NCBI GenBank assembly: GCA_021234155.1
Contig: JAJEKV010000040.1
Span: 7,580,373 to 7,644,372, forward strand
Source of the DNA: Isoetes taiwanensis
Taxonomy: Eukaryota; Streptophyta; Lycopodiopsida; Isoetales; Isoetaceae
Reading direction: 5' to 3'
Length of the DNA stretch: 64,000 nt
The translations under genes were made by a program, and so were the position numbers. The notes under the pieces were generated by a model. That model searched no databases. It was not told the origin of the DNA and saw only the letters and a program-made list of their open reading frames with translations. Position 1 is the first letter of the stretch; each line of letters opens with the position of its first letter. Below are positions 1 through 9,140 of this stretch, in pieces.

Positions 1-1120
1 TTTGCAATCGATCTCACCCGCATGATTGGCATCAACATATCCTTCAAAGAGGCGGTGGGGAACATCACGGAGCACCTTGATAACTGAGTCCTAGAGAGGA
101 GATATGCTTTAAATTACCTCAAAATCCGTTTGACAGACTGCCAATGGATGGGCTGGAAATTTTCCATATGTTGACTAGCAATAATGACGCACTACGCTGG
201 ATGCGGCCTCTTGCAAACCATCGGATGCAAAGAGGCGAGCCAACTTCGCTCCTATAAGAGACTCCAAGATGCTTCACGATTAATCCGCGGGGAAAGAGGT
301 ATGTGCAGTGCCGCGAGGGGTACTCACCTCACAACATGCAAGCATGTTTGTCCGTGCAAGAAGAGACTCAATGGCTTTGGAGTGATGCAGAACAAGTGTT
401 TTCTCCTTGCGATTTCTGACAACCTGTATGCCTAGGAAATATTTTAAGGGTCCGAGATTTGTCATACGAAATCGCTGTTCAAGACTGTGCTTGGTGGTCT
501 GCATCATAGAAGGATGATTAGATGCAAGAATTAGATTATCAACATAAAGTACAATGATGATAAGCTTGCTGCCTGCTTGCTTAATGTAGACATTCCAGTC
601 CACTTTGCTTCTCACAAATCCTTGTGCAGAGAAAAATGAGTGAATTGTTTTATACCACAATCTCGGAGATTGTTTCATATATAGCCTTTTTAACATGTAG
701 ACTTGGTGCTCAGCTGCGTGAGCACAATAGCCCGCGAGATTGTTTGGATAAACCTCATCATCCAATCGCCATGGAGAAAGGTGGTTGACATCCATCTACC
801 GGATGTCCATGTCAATTGTAATGTGGCAAGGGGCAAGAACTGTTCTAATCCGAAGACAAACGTGCTACGGAGCATATGTCTCATGAAAGTCAACATCAAC
901 ATATTGGGAACAACCTCGAGCTACCAAACGTGCTTTGAACACCGAAATATTATTGCTTTCATCATTTTTCAGCTTGTATATCCATTTGCAAGTGATGGCT
1001 TTCCTTCCGGGGGGAAGAGAACATAATTTCTAGGTCCGATTTTCCATGAGTGAATTGTATTCTTAGGTCCATTGCCTTCTACCGGTTGAGTTTCTTTGGA
1101 CAAGTGAGGGCTTCTTGATA
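1..1120 (-). pseudogene. Copia reverse transcriptase / RNase H, frameshifted
   Basis: In life this copied retrotransposon RNA into cDNA in cytoplasmic particles. Minus-strand reading gives the classic Copia RT entry (GRKAITCKWIYKLK, then VFKARLVARG and FHETYAPV in successive frames), then LDV...FLHGDLDDEV, MKQSPRLWY and a catalytic box that reads YVDN where YVDD is usual. LGPLKYFLGIQV follows. Next to the left edge comes QHMENFQPIHWQSVKRILR and, after another frame change, GYVDANHAGEID, the RNase H start. The longest open piece is 280-795 (171 codons). At least three frame disruptions plus the altered second catalytic aspartate mark it as non-functional. Confidence 0.85.
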
Positions 1121-1587
1121 GTGTCTTTTGCTCATCCAACGATGCTTGGCTATCTGCAGAGCATTGTAGGTTCACTACGAGGTTTCCGAGTTTCTAGATA
1201 TTCAATCATTCCTCGGTTTGTCCTTTTGGGCTATCTATAGACCGTCGGAGTGGAGCAATTGGGGTAGGACTAGCAATTCCATTATCATTTTCTCGATTAA
1301 GTTCGTAGGGTAGGTCATCATATCGAATTGAAAGATACTCATCATGGGAATTATTGTCATCACCGACTCTATCTCACTATCCACACCAGGTCCTCATGGA
1401 TTGTTTGCAAAGGTCATCAAGTATTACCTAATTTGTGAGGCCACTACCAATCTTGAAATCATGTTCATGAAAAAATGACACTTCTTCTTACAATCATTCT
1501 ATTAGTAGATGGGACATCTGACTTGTACCCTTTCACCATATCCCCATATCCCACAAACATACAAAGGCAAAGCCACGGTTTGAAAAC

Positions 1588-2159
1588 TTACGGACTTGCA
1601 CTCATCTTTGGAGAGATAGACATATGCCGTGCACCCAAAACTTTTAAACCTTCAACAATAGGCTTACCTGTCCATGCCTCCTCGGGGACTTGATCGGGAA
1701 CATCTTTAGTGGGCAACCTGTTAAGCAAATAAACAACAGAATTAACAGCCTCAACCCAAAACTTATGATGGATTCCTTTGGACAATATCATAGATCTTGC
1801 ACATTCAAGAATAGTCCTATTCTTACGTTCGACCACTCCGTTTTGCTGATGCTCATATGCAATGGAGGTTTCATGACGAATACCACAATCTGCAAGGTAG
1901 GCGTCAAATTCTTCACTCACAAACTCTCTCCCTTGGTCAATCCTGACTGTCTTTATCTTTTTATCAACAAAGTTTTCTGCCAATCCTTTCCACTGTTTGA
2001 AAATCTAAATGCATCAGATTTAAGAACCATAAAGTATGCCCAATTTTTCCTTGTGAAATCATCTGTTATAATAGTTCCCAGGGATACCGGATGATGGTAT
2101 CCCCTTTTTTGTAATGTTATTAGTGGTTCGAACCGTTGCTGTCTAACCAATGGTTCCAA
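1588..2159 (-). pseudogene. Copia integrase core, one frameshift
   Basis: This is the DDE integrase that joins retrotransposon cDNA to the chromosome. Two overlapping minus-strand pieces (2159-1953 and 1983-1588) together give ITDDFTRKNWAYFM, then KIKTVRIDQGREFVSEEF, then QQNGVVERKNRTILECAR and VNSVVYLLNRLPT. The three acidic catalytic positions (D in TDDF, D in RIDQG, E in VVERKN) are all present. The pieces lie in different frames that meet near 1960-1980, so one indel has broken the gene. It lies directly upstream of the reverse-transcriptase relic, as expected for a Copia polyprotein. Confidence 0.85.
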
Positions 2160-2508
2160 TCATTTTTCTTTTCAATTGACTTATCCGATGGTACCCATTG
2201 TCTAAACGATACTGTCCCTTGCTACCCTGGTACCCCAATGCGTCAATTCTTTTCTTACTATCATGTCCATGACTTCTCCCTCAGTACTGGATGACCCTAG
2301 TAACCCACTGTAGGAAACACCCATTCCTGCATAGATTGCATGAACTAAATAGAATCCAAAGATCCCAAACCAAGGCCCACAACAATGCTCTCAAACTAGG
2401 CATTTTTGACACTAAGATTTCCTCGCACTATCTTAAATAATAATCACACTTAAAACCAGAAAACAAGAAAACAAGTGGAACAAAACAAATGTTGCGGCGG
2501 CGGCCGCT

Positions 2509-2528
2509 GCCATAAATTTGTTGTAGTG
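2509..2528 (-). repeat. Possible CACTA-type terminus
   Basis: Reading leftward from 2528 the minus strand starts CACTACAACAAATTTATGGC and then enters a GC block rich in GCGGC (about 2494-2509). CACTACAA is a common opening of plant CACTA transposons. No partner end or 3-bp duplication was found, so this is only a candidate. The surrounding 2161-2691 otherwise holds no gene that I can see, apart from a small inverted repeat at 2567-2585. Confidence 0.3.
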
Positions 2529-2691
2529 GATCAGTTGATGATGTGGGAGCTGCAAGCCCTAACAACATGGAGCGTTAAGCTCCATCAAATGTTCCGCATC
2601 ATTCTCCGGATATTGAGAGAGACAGCAGCAGCTGCAAAGGCTATTTAGAAGGCATTTGCAAAGTAATGGAAAATAGAAGATTGCTAAGGTT

Positions 2692-4868
2692 ATGAGAAGT
2701 CTGCATTTTGTTTGGGGATTGAGAACAGGCAATCGTTTTATGCGTAACTTTTCTACATGTTCAACTGCTAGATTAGATTCAAAATATAGAGAGGATATTA
2801 ATTTGGGCTTGGTGTATCAGGGAAATTGCAACTATTGCATTTCTCGGTTACAGGAGTGTGCGAAGAAACAATACTTGACCAAAGGAAGGCATGTCCATGC
2901 TCAAATCATTAGGAACAGAATCGGGCCACATAAACTCTTATGGAACGCCCTGATTAATATGTATATTAAGTGGCCTTCTATTTAACAGTATGTTCAATCA
3001 GGATGTGTTTACCTGGACAATTATGATTACAGGGCATGTTGAAGTTGGAGATTGTAACCAGATTTTTGCTCTCTTTGAGCAGATGCAACAATGTGGGATG
3101 GCACCAAACAAGGTCACTTATGTTAGCATTTTATGTGCCTGTGCAAGGGCAAATGCCTTAGAGCAAGGAAAGTGCATTCATGCATTTATCATCAGATCTA
3201 TTACGTATATAGATATATTTGTTGAGAATGCACTTATCAATATGTATGCAAAGTGTGGAAGCATTTATGATGCTTCTCAGTTATTTGCTAAAATGCTTGA
3301 TCCTGATATGGTTTCATGGAATGCAGTTATCTCTGGGTATGTACAAGATGGAGATGGTGAAAAAGCCAGAAATATGTTTGTTCAAATGCGAGAAATAGGA
3401 TTGCAGCCAAGCAAAATAACGTACCTTACAATGTTAAGTTCTTGTACTAATCAAGGCTGGGGCAAGCTTCTTCATGCACTTCTTCTGAGAAACGAATTGA
3501 AACTAGAGGTATTTCTTGGCACTGCACTTCTTGCCATGTATGTAAAATATGGGAATATTGTAGATGCTTGGCAGTTTGATAGAATTCCAGAAAAGAATGT
3601 TGTTTCATGGACAGTCATGATTTCTAGTTATACTGAATATGGCAACAGAAGTCAGGCTCTTACATTGTTTGAAGAAATGCAGTATTATTTTACTCCAAAT
3701 AGAGTCACCTACATAAAATGCTGAATGCATGTGGAAGTGCAGTAGAGTTTGTCAAAATTCTCCATTCCCATCTTTTGAAATTTAATATACAGTTAGACAT
3801 GTTCATAGAAAATAAATTACTGGATATATACATCAAATGTGGTAATAGTGATGTCGCACAACAGATTTTTGACAGATTACAGGAACGGGATGTTGTATCA
3901 TGGACATCGATGGTTTCAGGATATGCTGAAAATCAGAATGGATTTGGAGCCCTTAAACTTTTCCTTGAATTGCTGCACAGTGGTCTAGAGCCTATGGATG
4001 TTCTTCTGCAACTGCTTTGCAGTGGGGCAGGTTCATCCATGCTTACGTAATACAGGCTGGACTGAACTCAGAAATATTTGTGAGTAACAGCAACATTGCC
4101 ATGTATATTGCTTGTGGAAGCATTGACGATGCATGGCAAGTATTCAAACTAATGCCATCTCCTGATGTGGTTTCTTTTACCACAATGCTTTCTGGTTTAG
4201 TTCAGTTTGGAGATTCCAGCAATGCCATCAAGCTATATCATCAAATGCAACATTATGATCTAGAACTAAACAAGGTGACATATCTGAGTGCAATTAGTGC
4301 ATGTTCGAGTTTAGGAGGCTTAGAATGTGCGAGACATGTGCATAATGACGTTATCAAACTTGGACTTGATTCAGATATCATTTTGGGGAATTCTCTGATT
4401 GGCATGTATGCGAAATGTGGGTGCATTGATGATGCCCGCCATGTATTTGATAAAATGTCCGCAAAAGACGATGTTACTTGGATATCTTTGATTTCAGGGT
4501 ATGCCCAAAATGGATGTGGCAATGATGTGATGAAACTATTCAAAGAAATGCTCTCCAATGGTTTCAAACCAGACAATCTAGTCTTAGTTTCTCTCCTTGT
4601 TGCATGTGGTCATATTGGTTTGCTGGATGTGGGCTACAATTGCTTTGTTGCCATGGGTCATCTTTATGAGATTAAACTAACAGCCGATCATTATGCATGC
4701 ATAGTTGACCACCTTGGTCATGCCGGAAATTTGACAGAGGCAAAGGACCTCATTGATGCGATGCCTTTTGAACCTGATGTTCCCGTGTGGCTGGCTTTTG
4801 TTACTGCCTGTAGAGTCCATAGAGATTTGAAACTAGCTAACGTTATTGTTGGCAATGTAGATGGTTAG
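2692..4868 (+). pseudogene. PLS-class pentatricopeptide repeat (PPR) gene, broken by frameshifts
   Basis: PPR proteins bind organellar RNA one base per repeat. The start MRSLHFVWGLRTGNRFMRNF is Arg/Ser-rich with no acidic residue, as in a mitochondrial or plastid targeting peptide. At least six PLS units follow, marked by TWTIMITGHVEVG, SWNAVISGYVQDG, SWTVMISSYTEYG, SWTSMVSGYAENQ, SFTTMLSGLVQFG and TWISLISGYAQNG, interleaved with ALINMYAKCGSI-type helices. The C-terminus reaches an E1-like motif (VPVWLAFVTACRVHRD) and stops at 4868. No E+ or DYW domain follows. Four reading pieces (2692-2985, 2990-3724, 3718-4050, 4017-4868) lie in changing frames. The first junction has also lost about 15-20 bp (MYIKW.. 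/ ..FNSMFNQ). No splice signals explain the breaks, so I call it a recent pseudogene. A functional gene with sequencing errors is the alternative. Confidence 0.85.
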
Positions 4869-5459
4869 ACTAATTTTTGGACTAATTTTGTGGCGCTACC
4901 TCTACAAGTATATTCCATTTTAAATTGAATCGATATACGCCCCTAAGATATAAACAGCGATACCAAATCCTTTTTGCTAAAGCAAGTAAAAGAACGAGGG
5001 CAAGGGGCAATATAGAAATAATGTTATGGCTAAAATTATTAGTTTTTTTTTTTTTTGGTTGCTGCTTCGAGGGATAAGAAATTGACTTTATTTACATTGA
5101 GGGAAAGATACAAAGCCACATAGCAGGGTGTGCACCCATTTACGAATCTATTCCTATTGGGTTGCCTACAATATTGGTGTGGAGTGAAGATTGTGTATAT
5201 CTATGTCCTCCTGGTATATGCCACATTCAATGATTGGTGGGTAGATGGTTTGTTCATCATTCAGTTCTATGACATAGTGTTCAACTCATGAGCAAGAGCA
5301 ATGTTGGTGTTGTAATGCATTTCTAAATCAGTTAGTCTCCAATAGATGCTAAAAATGCCTTTCTACCTAGAAATTGTTCTTAAGTAGTTACTCTGAGCCT
5401 TTCCAAGTCTTATACAAACCAACACTGCTCAAATGGTTGATTTTCTATAAAAGCTACAA
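4869..5459. other. Intergenic, no gene seen
   Basis: The segment is AT-rich and non-coding. It contains the poly(T) retrocopy-like end at 5041-5080, listed separately, and runs up to the probable LTR start TGTGACGTTCC at 5460. I see no other gene-like structure. Confidence 0.5.
5041..5098 (-). repeat. Poly(A)-tailed 3' end of a retrocopy (LINE, SINE or processed transcript)
   Basis: The plus strand has a T run at 5041-5056. Read on the minus strand this is a poly(A) tail preceded, about 30 nt upstream, by the signal AATAAA (within GTAAATAAAGTC, about 5085-5096). A polyadenylation signal at the correct distance from a genomic A-tract is the signature of a reverse-transcribed RNA end. The body upstream (to the right, up to about 5459) shows no recognisable domain, so the parent RNA is unknown. 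Confidence 0.45.
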
Positions 5460-7341
5460 TGTGACGTTCCTCGTATTCATATGGTATATGTATAAATGCC
5501 ATGCCACATCACCATAGGTATTTGGGGCCATTATGGATTAAACTAAAAGGGTTTAAGTTAGCTATGTTAAAATGTCAACCAATTAAGCTAATTAATAACT
5601 AAATTGCCTAGCTAATTATTATTAATTAGTACAATTCAACCATTAAGGTGAGGCCACTTGGACCAACTCGATTGGCCTAGGCTACTTGCCCATCTGGGAG
5701 GCAACCAAGTGGGTCTCCAACCTCAATTTTGCCCCAAATCGAGTTGGGAGGATTTGGTGAAGGAGGAGCTGCTTGATCGTCCCTAATTAGACTATCTACA
5801 TGGAGACCTTAAGAGATAATGGCTCTAGCCAAGACACAGGTTAGTACTTAGATAGCTTGAGCTTCTAGTCAACCCTTGTACATGTAGTTGTATGATTAAT
5901 CTCTATTTCATGCTCTAATTGAGGTTATGGATGGATGTATGTATGACGATTGTTCTCTTTCTGTTCCTCTTGTGTTTGTGGGATTAGGGGAGGGTAGAGA
6001 CCTAAAGGCTATGTAGAGGTAGAGATGCTCCTAGCTAGAATCCCTTAATTCCCAATAAATGCGGTCTGTGCATAAGAGCCCACATGGATGTGGATGCTAT
6101 GCCAAGAATGAGCACCATATGACAGGTACAATGGTGAAGTGGAGGTGAAGCCTTGCTGAGCGTGGCTACATGGGCTTCTATAGTGTGCTAGACTTATAGT
6201 TGGTCACCGCATGGAGTCGAGTATGGGTTTGACACCTCTCTTGGGTTGAGGCCATGTCCCGAAGAAAAATCCTGGCAGCCGATAGATGCGATGAGATGAC
6301 CTATGGATTTTGGGGGTAAGTCGGGTACGGATGTGTGGGCGCCGATGGTGCCACAATCCTCTAGTGCACCCATGGAACCATTGTGCTCCGGAAAGGGATC
6401 CATCATTGTCATGCCTCAACGGACTGGGGAGATGCAACCTGGAGTAGTCTCATAGGGTGAATCCATGAGATTACATCTCCCGAAGGCTACATTCACGCCA
6501 TAGCATGTTTCAGCCAATCTGCAAAGTGTGCACAGGAGGAGCAGATGGAGTAGACTACCCTAGCCATTGTTCTATGCCAGCCAACACCATTCTCATGACT
6601 GTGTTGATATCCAGTGGTCATGACCGTCAGTTCACCCCCTTAAGTCTGAGCCCCGGTTAGAACCTTCATTTCTAATGCATTCATTATGTATATTGGTATT
6701 ATGTCGGTCACCGCGTATGGGCCGGGTATGGAGTCGACACCTCCGGGTTGCGTCGGTCACCGGAAGGATGTCTTGGGCATTGATAGATGCGGTGAGTCGC
6801 CTTTATGGATTTTGGGAGGTAAGTTAAAGCTACGGATGCATGAGAGGTGGTGTCATGATCCTTTAGTACACCCATGGAACCATTGTGCTCAGAAAGGGAT
6901 CCATCCTATCACCCTCCTCATCGGCTTTGGGGAGATGCAACACAGAGGTCTCATAGGGTGAATTCATGAGATTACGTCTTGGGAAGGCTACATTCGCTAT
7001 AGCGTGCTTGATCCTATCCGCAAAGTGTGTGTGCACATGAGGGGCATATGGAGTGGACTACCCTAGCCATTGTTCTATGCTAGCCAATGCCATTATCATG
7101 ACTCTGTCTGTTGATATCCGAGGGTCCTGACTATCAGTTGATCCCCTTGAGTCTCGAGCCCGGATAGAACCTTCATTCCGATGCATTTATTATGTATATT
7201 GGTATTATGTGTATGTCACTTGTTGATGGATGGGCCACCCTTCGTGGTGGCAAATTATTATGTATATTGTTGCTAGGTGCTAACATGTATGTACGCTTCC
7301 TCTATATAGGATTTTCCATAGAAGGCGTGGGACGAATTACA
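5460..7341 (+). repeat. Long LTR, type X, copy A (with internal duplication)
   Basis: It begins TGTGACGTTCC, a common plant LTR opening, and ends ...GAATTACA. It is homologous along its length to 45357-46577: both share GTAGAGACCTAAAGGCTATG, GGTCACCGCATG, CATAGGGTGAATCCATGAG and TTGCTAGGTGCTAA in the same order. The second copy is followed by a tRNA-iMet-type primer-binding site, which identifies the repeat as an LTR. Here the LTR is enlarged by a tandem duplication (6202-7209). No coding potential is evident; the short open frames inside are chance. Boundaries are judged by eye. Confidence 0.6.
6202..7209 (+). repeat. About 504-bp tandem duplication inside the LTR
   Basis: Two head-to-tail units (about 6202-6705 and 6706-7209) start GGTCACCGC and end with a nearly identical TTATGTATATTGGTATTATG block. 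Shared internal landmarks include ACCCATGGAACCATTGTGCT, CTCATAGGGTGAAT and GACTACCCTAGCCATTGTTC. The related LTR at 45357-46577 has a single copy of this unit, so the duplication is specific to this copy. Confidence 0.8.
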
Positions 7342-8877
7342 CCTCCATGCCATTCACCCGGACATTGGGATGTTCCAAAGATAATATACGATCTCAATAT
7401 CGTGATATTATAATCGCCACGCCACGCGTACATGTCACCTTGACGTGTACGGGGGAACCGTAAATGGTTGCGCCTAGGGGGCAACCTCATATGCACATGC
7501 CTATCAATATATGCAATTGAACCCTTTGCCTCATGGCAAAACCCCACATGTTCTTTTAACCTAAACCTAAAAGGTCATGTAAAAGGAACAAAAGGGGAAA
7601 CCCAAAACCTTTTCTATTTTTGCATTTCGGCTTCCTTGGGCCATTCCGGCCAAGCCAAGCTGCTAGTTCGCATTGCCGACGCCGCTAAAAGTCATTTTGC
7701 ACAACATCTTCCAGATCACCGCCTTCGACCCAAGCAAAGGCATGGACGTGATTCGAGGAGCAAGAGCAAGCCAAGGATCGTAATGCTGATTCTCATAGGC
7801 AATGCGGACTTTTAGTCCGAAAATGAGCTGGAATAGCATGTTAGATCAGCCTTAGCGGCCTTATAGATCCTGAGATCATAAGCCCTAACTAAGGAACCTA
7901 ACCATGTATGTTCGTAGATAGATTAGATCTTTATTCTGTATTTGAGTTTCTTTGATGATGATGTTCTATTCTATGCACACTCCTGTGTATTGTAAAGGGG
8001 GGTAGAGACCCTGAAAGCTTCAGTAGTTGATGTATCTAGATAGCCTCATTAATTCCCAATTAATGCGGCCTGTGCATAAGAGCCCGCATGGTTGTGGAGT
8101 GGGTGGCTAGACCCGCTGGAATAAGGAGGACATGTCCCATTGCAAATTGACCCCTCTGTTGTGTAAAGCCTACTGGGATCTTAGCGGGCTAGGCGATGCC
8201 TGCCACCGGGTGTGGGCAAGGCATGGGCTTGACACCTCTTGGTGATCGCCACCTTGGGTGAGGTTCAAGTCATAGATTCGGCGGTGGCCCTCTAGCCGCT
8301 GTGGATGGGCATGCGTGCCTCGAGGGAAGATGAAGCCTCATCGTAGGTCGGAAGATGAAGCCATTGTAGCCCCTTGGCTATGCACTAGGCGTGCCACTGA
8401 TCCAATCCCAAGGCTCTTCAACCTATTCTCGCAAAGTATGCACCGTGAGGGGCGGATGGAGAGGACTTCACGACAGCCATGTTTCTATGCCAGCCCAATC
8501 CACTCTCATGAATTACATGCACCGAATAGCTTAGGAGATCCAAGCCGTGGAGTCCATACCTCACGAGTCCGGAGCCTTGGTTAGGATCTCCTATTCTTGG
8601 TGATGTTATTGATGTGTTCACCATGTATGTTATCGCGGAGTCACCCTTGAGGTGGCTCTATTTGTATTTGATGTCATGTGCTTATGTTTATTTATGCTTC
8701 CGGCTGGGGCGGTCCCGGGGGAAGATCTTACAAATGACCCATCCATTCTTCCTCATCGATTCCTTGCTAAGGGATTGGTGTCAGGTGGACGGCCTCCTCA
8801 CAATTTGGCTGCCAGGGGGATGAACTCCGTCTTTTGATATGATGGGAGCATCGAGACGGCCAGTAGGGGACGTCACA
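7342..8877 (+). repeat. LTR, type Y, copy A
   Basis: Homologous to 43551-45356 from the shared AAAGATAATATAC (7377) onward. Common landmarks are a hairpin GGTTGCGCC..GGCAACC (7468-7488), TTTTAACCTAAACCTAAAAG, the run from GATGATGATGTTCTATTC, and GGAGAGGACTT. Type Y also resembles type X (GGGTAGAGACC, AATGCGG, GCATAAGAGCCC), so the two are diverged relatives. The TATA position of the other copy is altered here (TATCAATA at 7502-7509). It ends GTCACA just before a degenerate primer-binding site. No gene inside. Confidence 0.65.
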
Positions 8878-8878
8878 A

Positions 8879-8891
8879 TAGTAACAGAGCC
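8879..8891 (+). other. Degenerate tRNA-iMet primer-binding site
   Basis: The sequence TAGTAACAGAGCC differs at a few positions from TGGTATCAGAGCC, the plant retroelement primer-binding site complementary to initiator tRNA-Met. It starts two bases after the CA end of the LTR, the expected spacing. No gag or pol follows, so the internal region has been lost. Confidence 0.6.
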
Positions 8892-9071
8892 ATGACCTTG
8901 GTAGATAGAACTAACAGTAGACCTTCAGCCTTGGGAATAACAACCCAAGCATGAACCTCCGAAATTTGGAAAAAAACAAATTCCAATCCTTAGAACAATG
9001 AAATTAAGATAATGTTAATTAGGAAAGAAAAGTAGAAATCCTGAAAATTTGGCCCATTAGAGAGCAACCAC

Positions 9072-9140
9072 GCAGTGCGTCCCGGCCCTTTTCAAAATTT
9101 TTGAACAGGCCTCTCGCCGCGACCGTGAGAGTGTTTGACC
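9072..9140 (+). repeat. Palindromic 70-bp repeat, copy 1
   Basis: The core CCCTTTTCAAAATTTTTGAA is nearly self-complementary and is flanked by outer arms (GCAGTGCG.. and ..CCGTGAGAGTGTTTG) that match three other copies at 22949, 24484 and 24655. This copy is the most diverged. A further small hairpin, GGAGGGTTGCCCTCC, lies downstream at about 9277-9291. Confidence 0.7.

Larger units (their letters stand above)
1..2160 (-). mobile_element. Ty1/Copia LTR-retrotransposon pol relic (left-truncated by window)
   Basis: Read on the minus strand, the stretch carries, in Copia order, an integrase core (about 2159-1588), a spacer, reverse transcriptase (about 1120-280) and the start of RNase H (about 180-1, leaving the window). 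Integrase before reverse transcriptase is diagnostic of Copia. Several frame changes and stops separate the blocks, so the element is dead. No LTR, gag or protease could be recognised to the right of 2160, so the 5' part appears lost. The spacer 1131-1587 shows no clear domain. Confidence 0.85.

Noticed and set aside
5460-8891. Possibility that the region is an integrated plant pararetrovirus because of the tRNA-Met primer site
   Set aside because: The primer site follows repeat sequence that recurs elsewhere with LTR-like ends, and no viral coding domains are present. LTR retrotransposons use the same primer.
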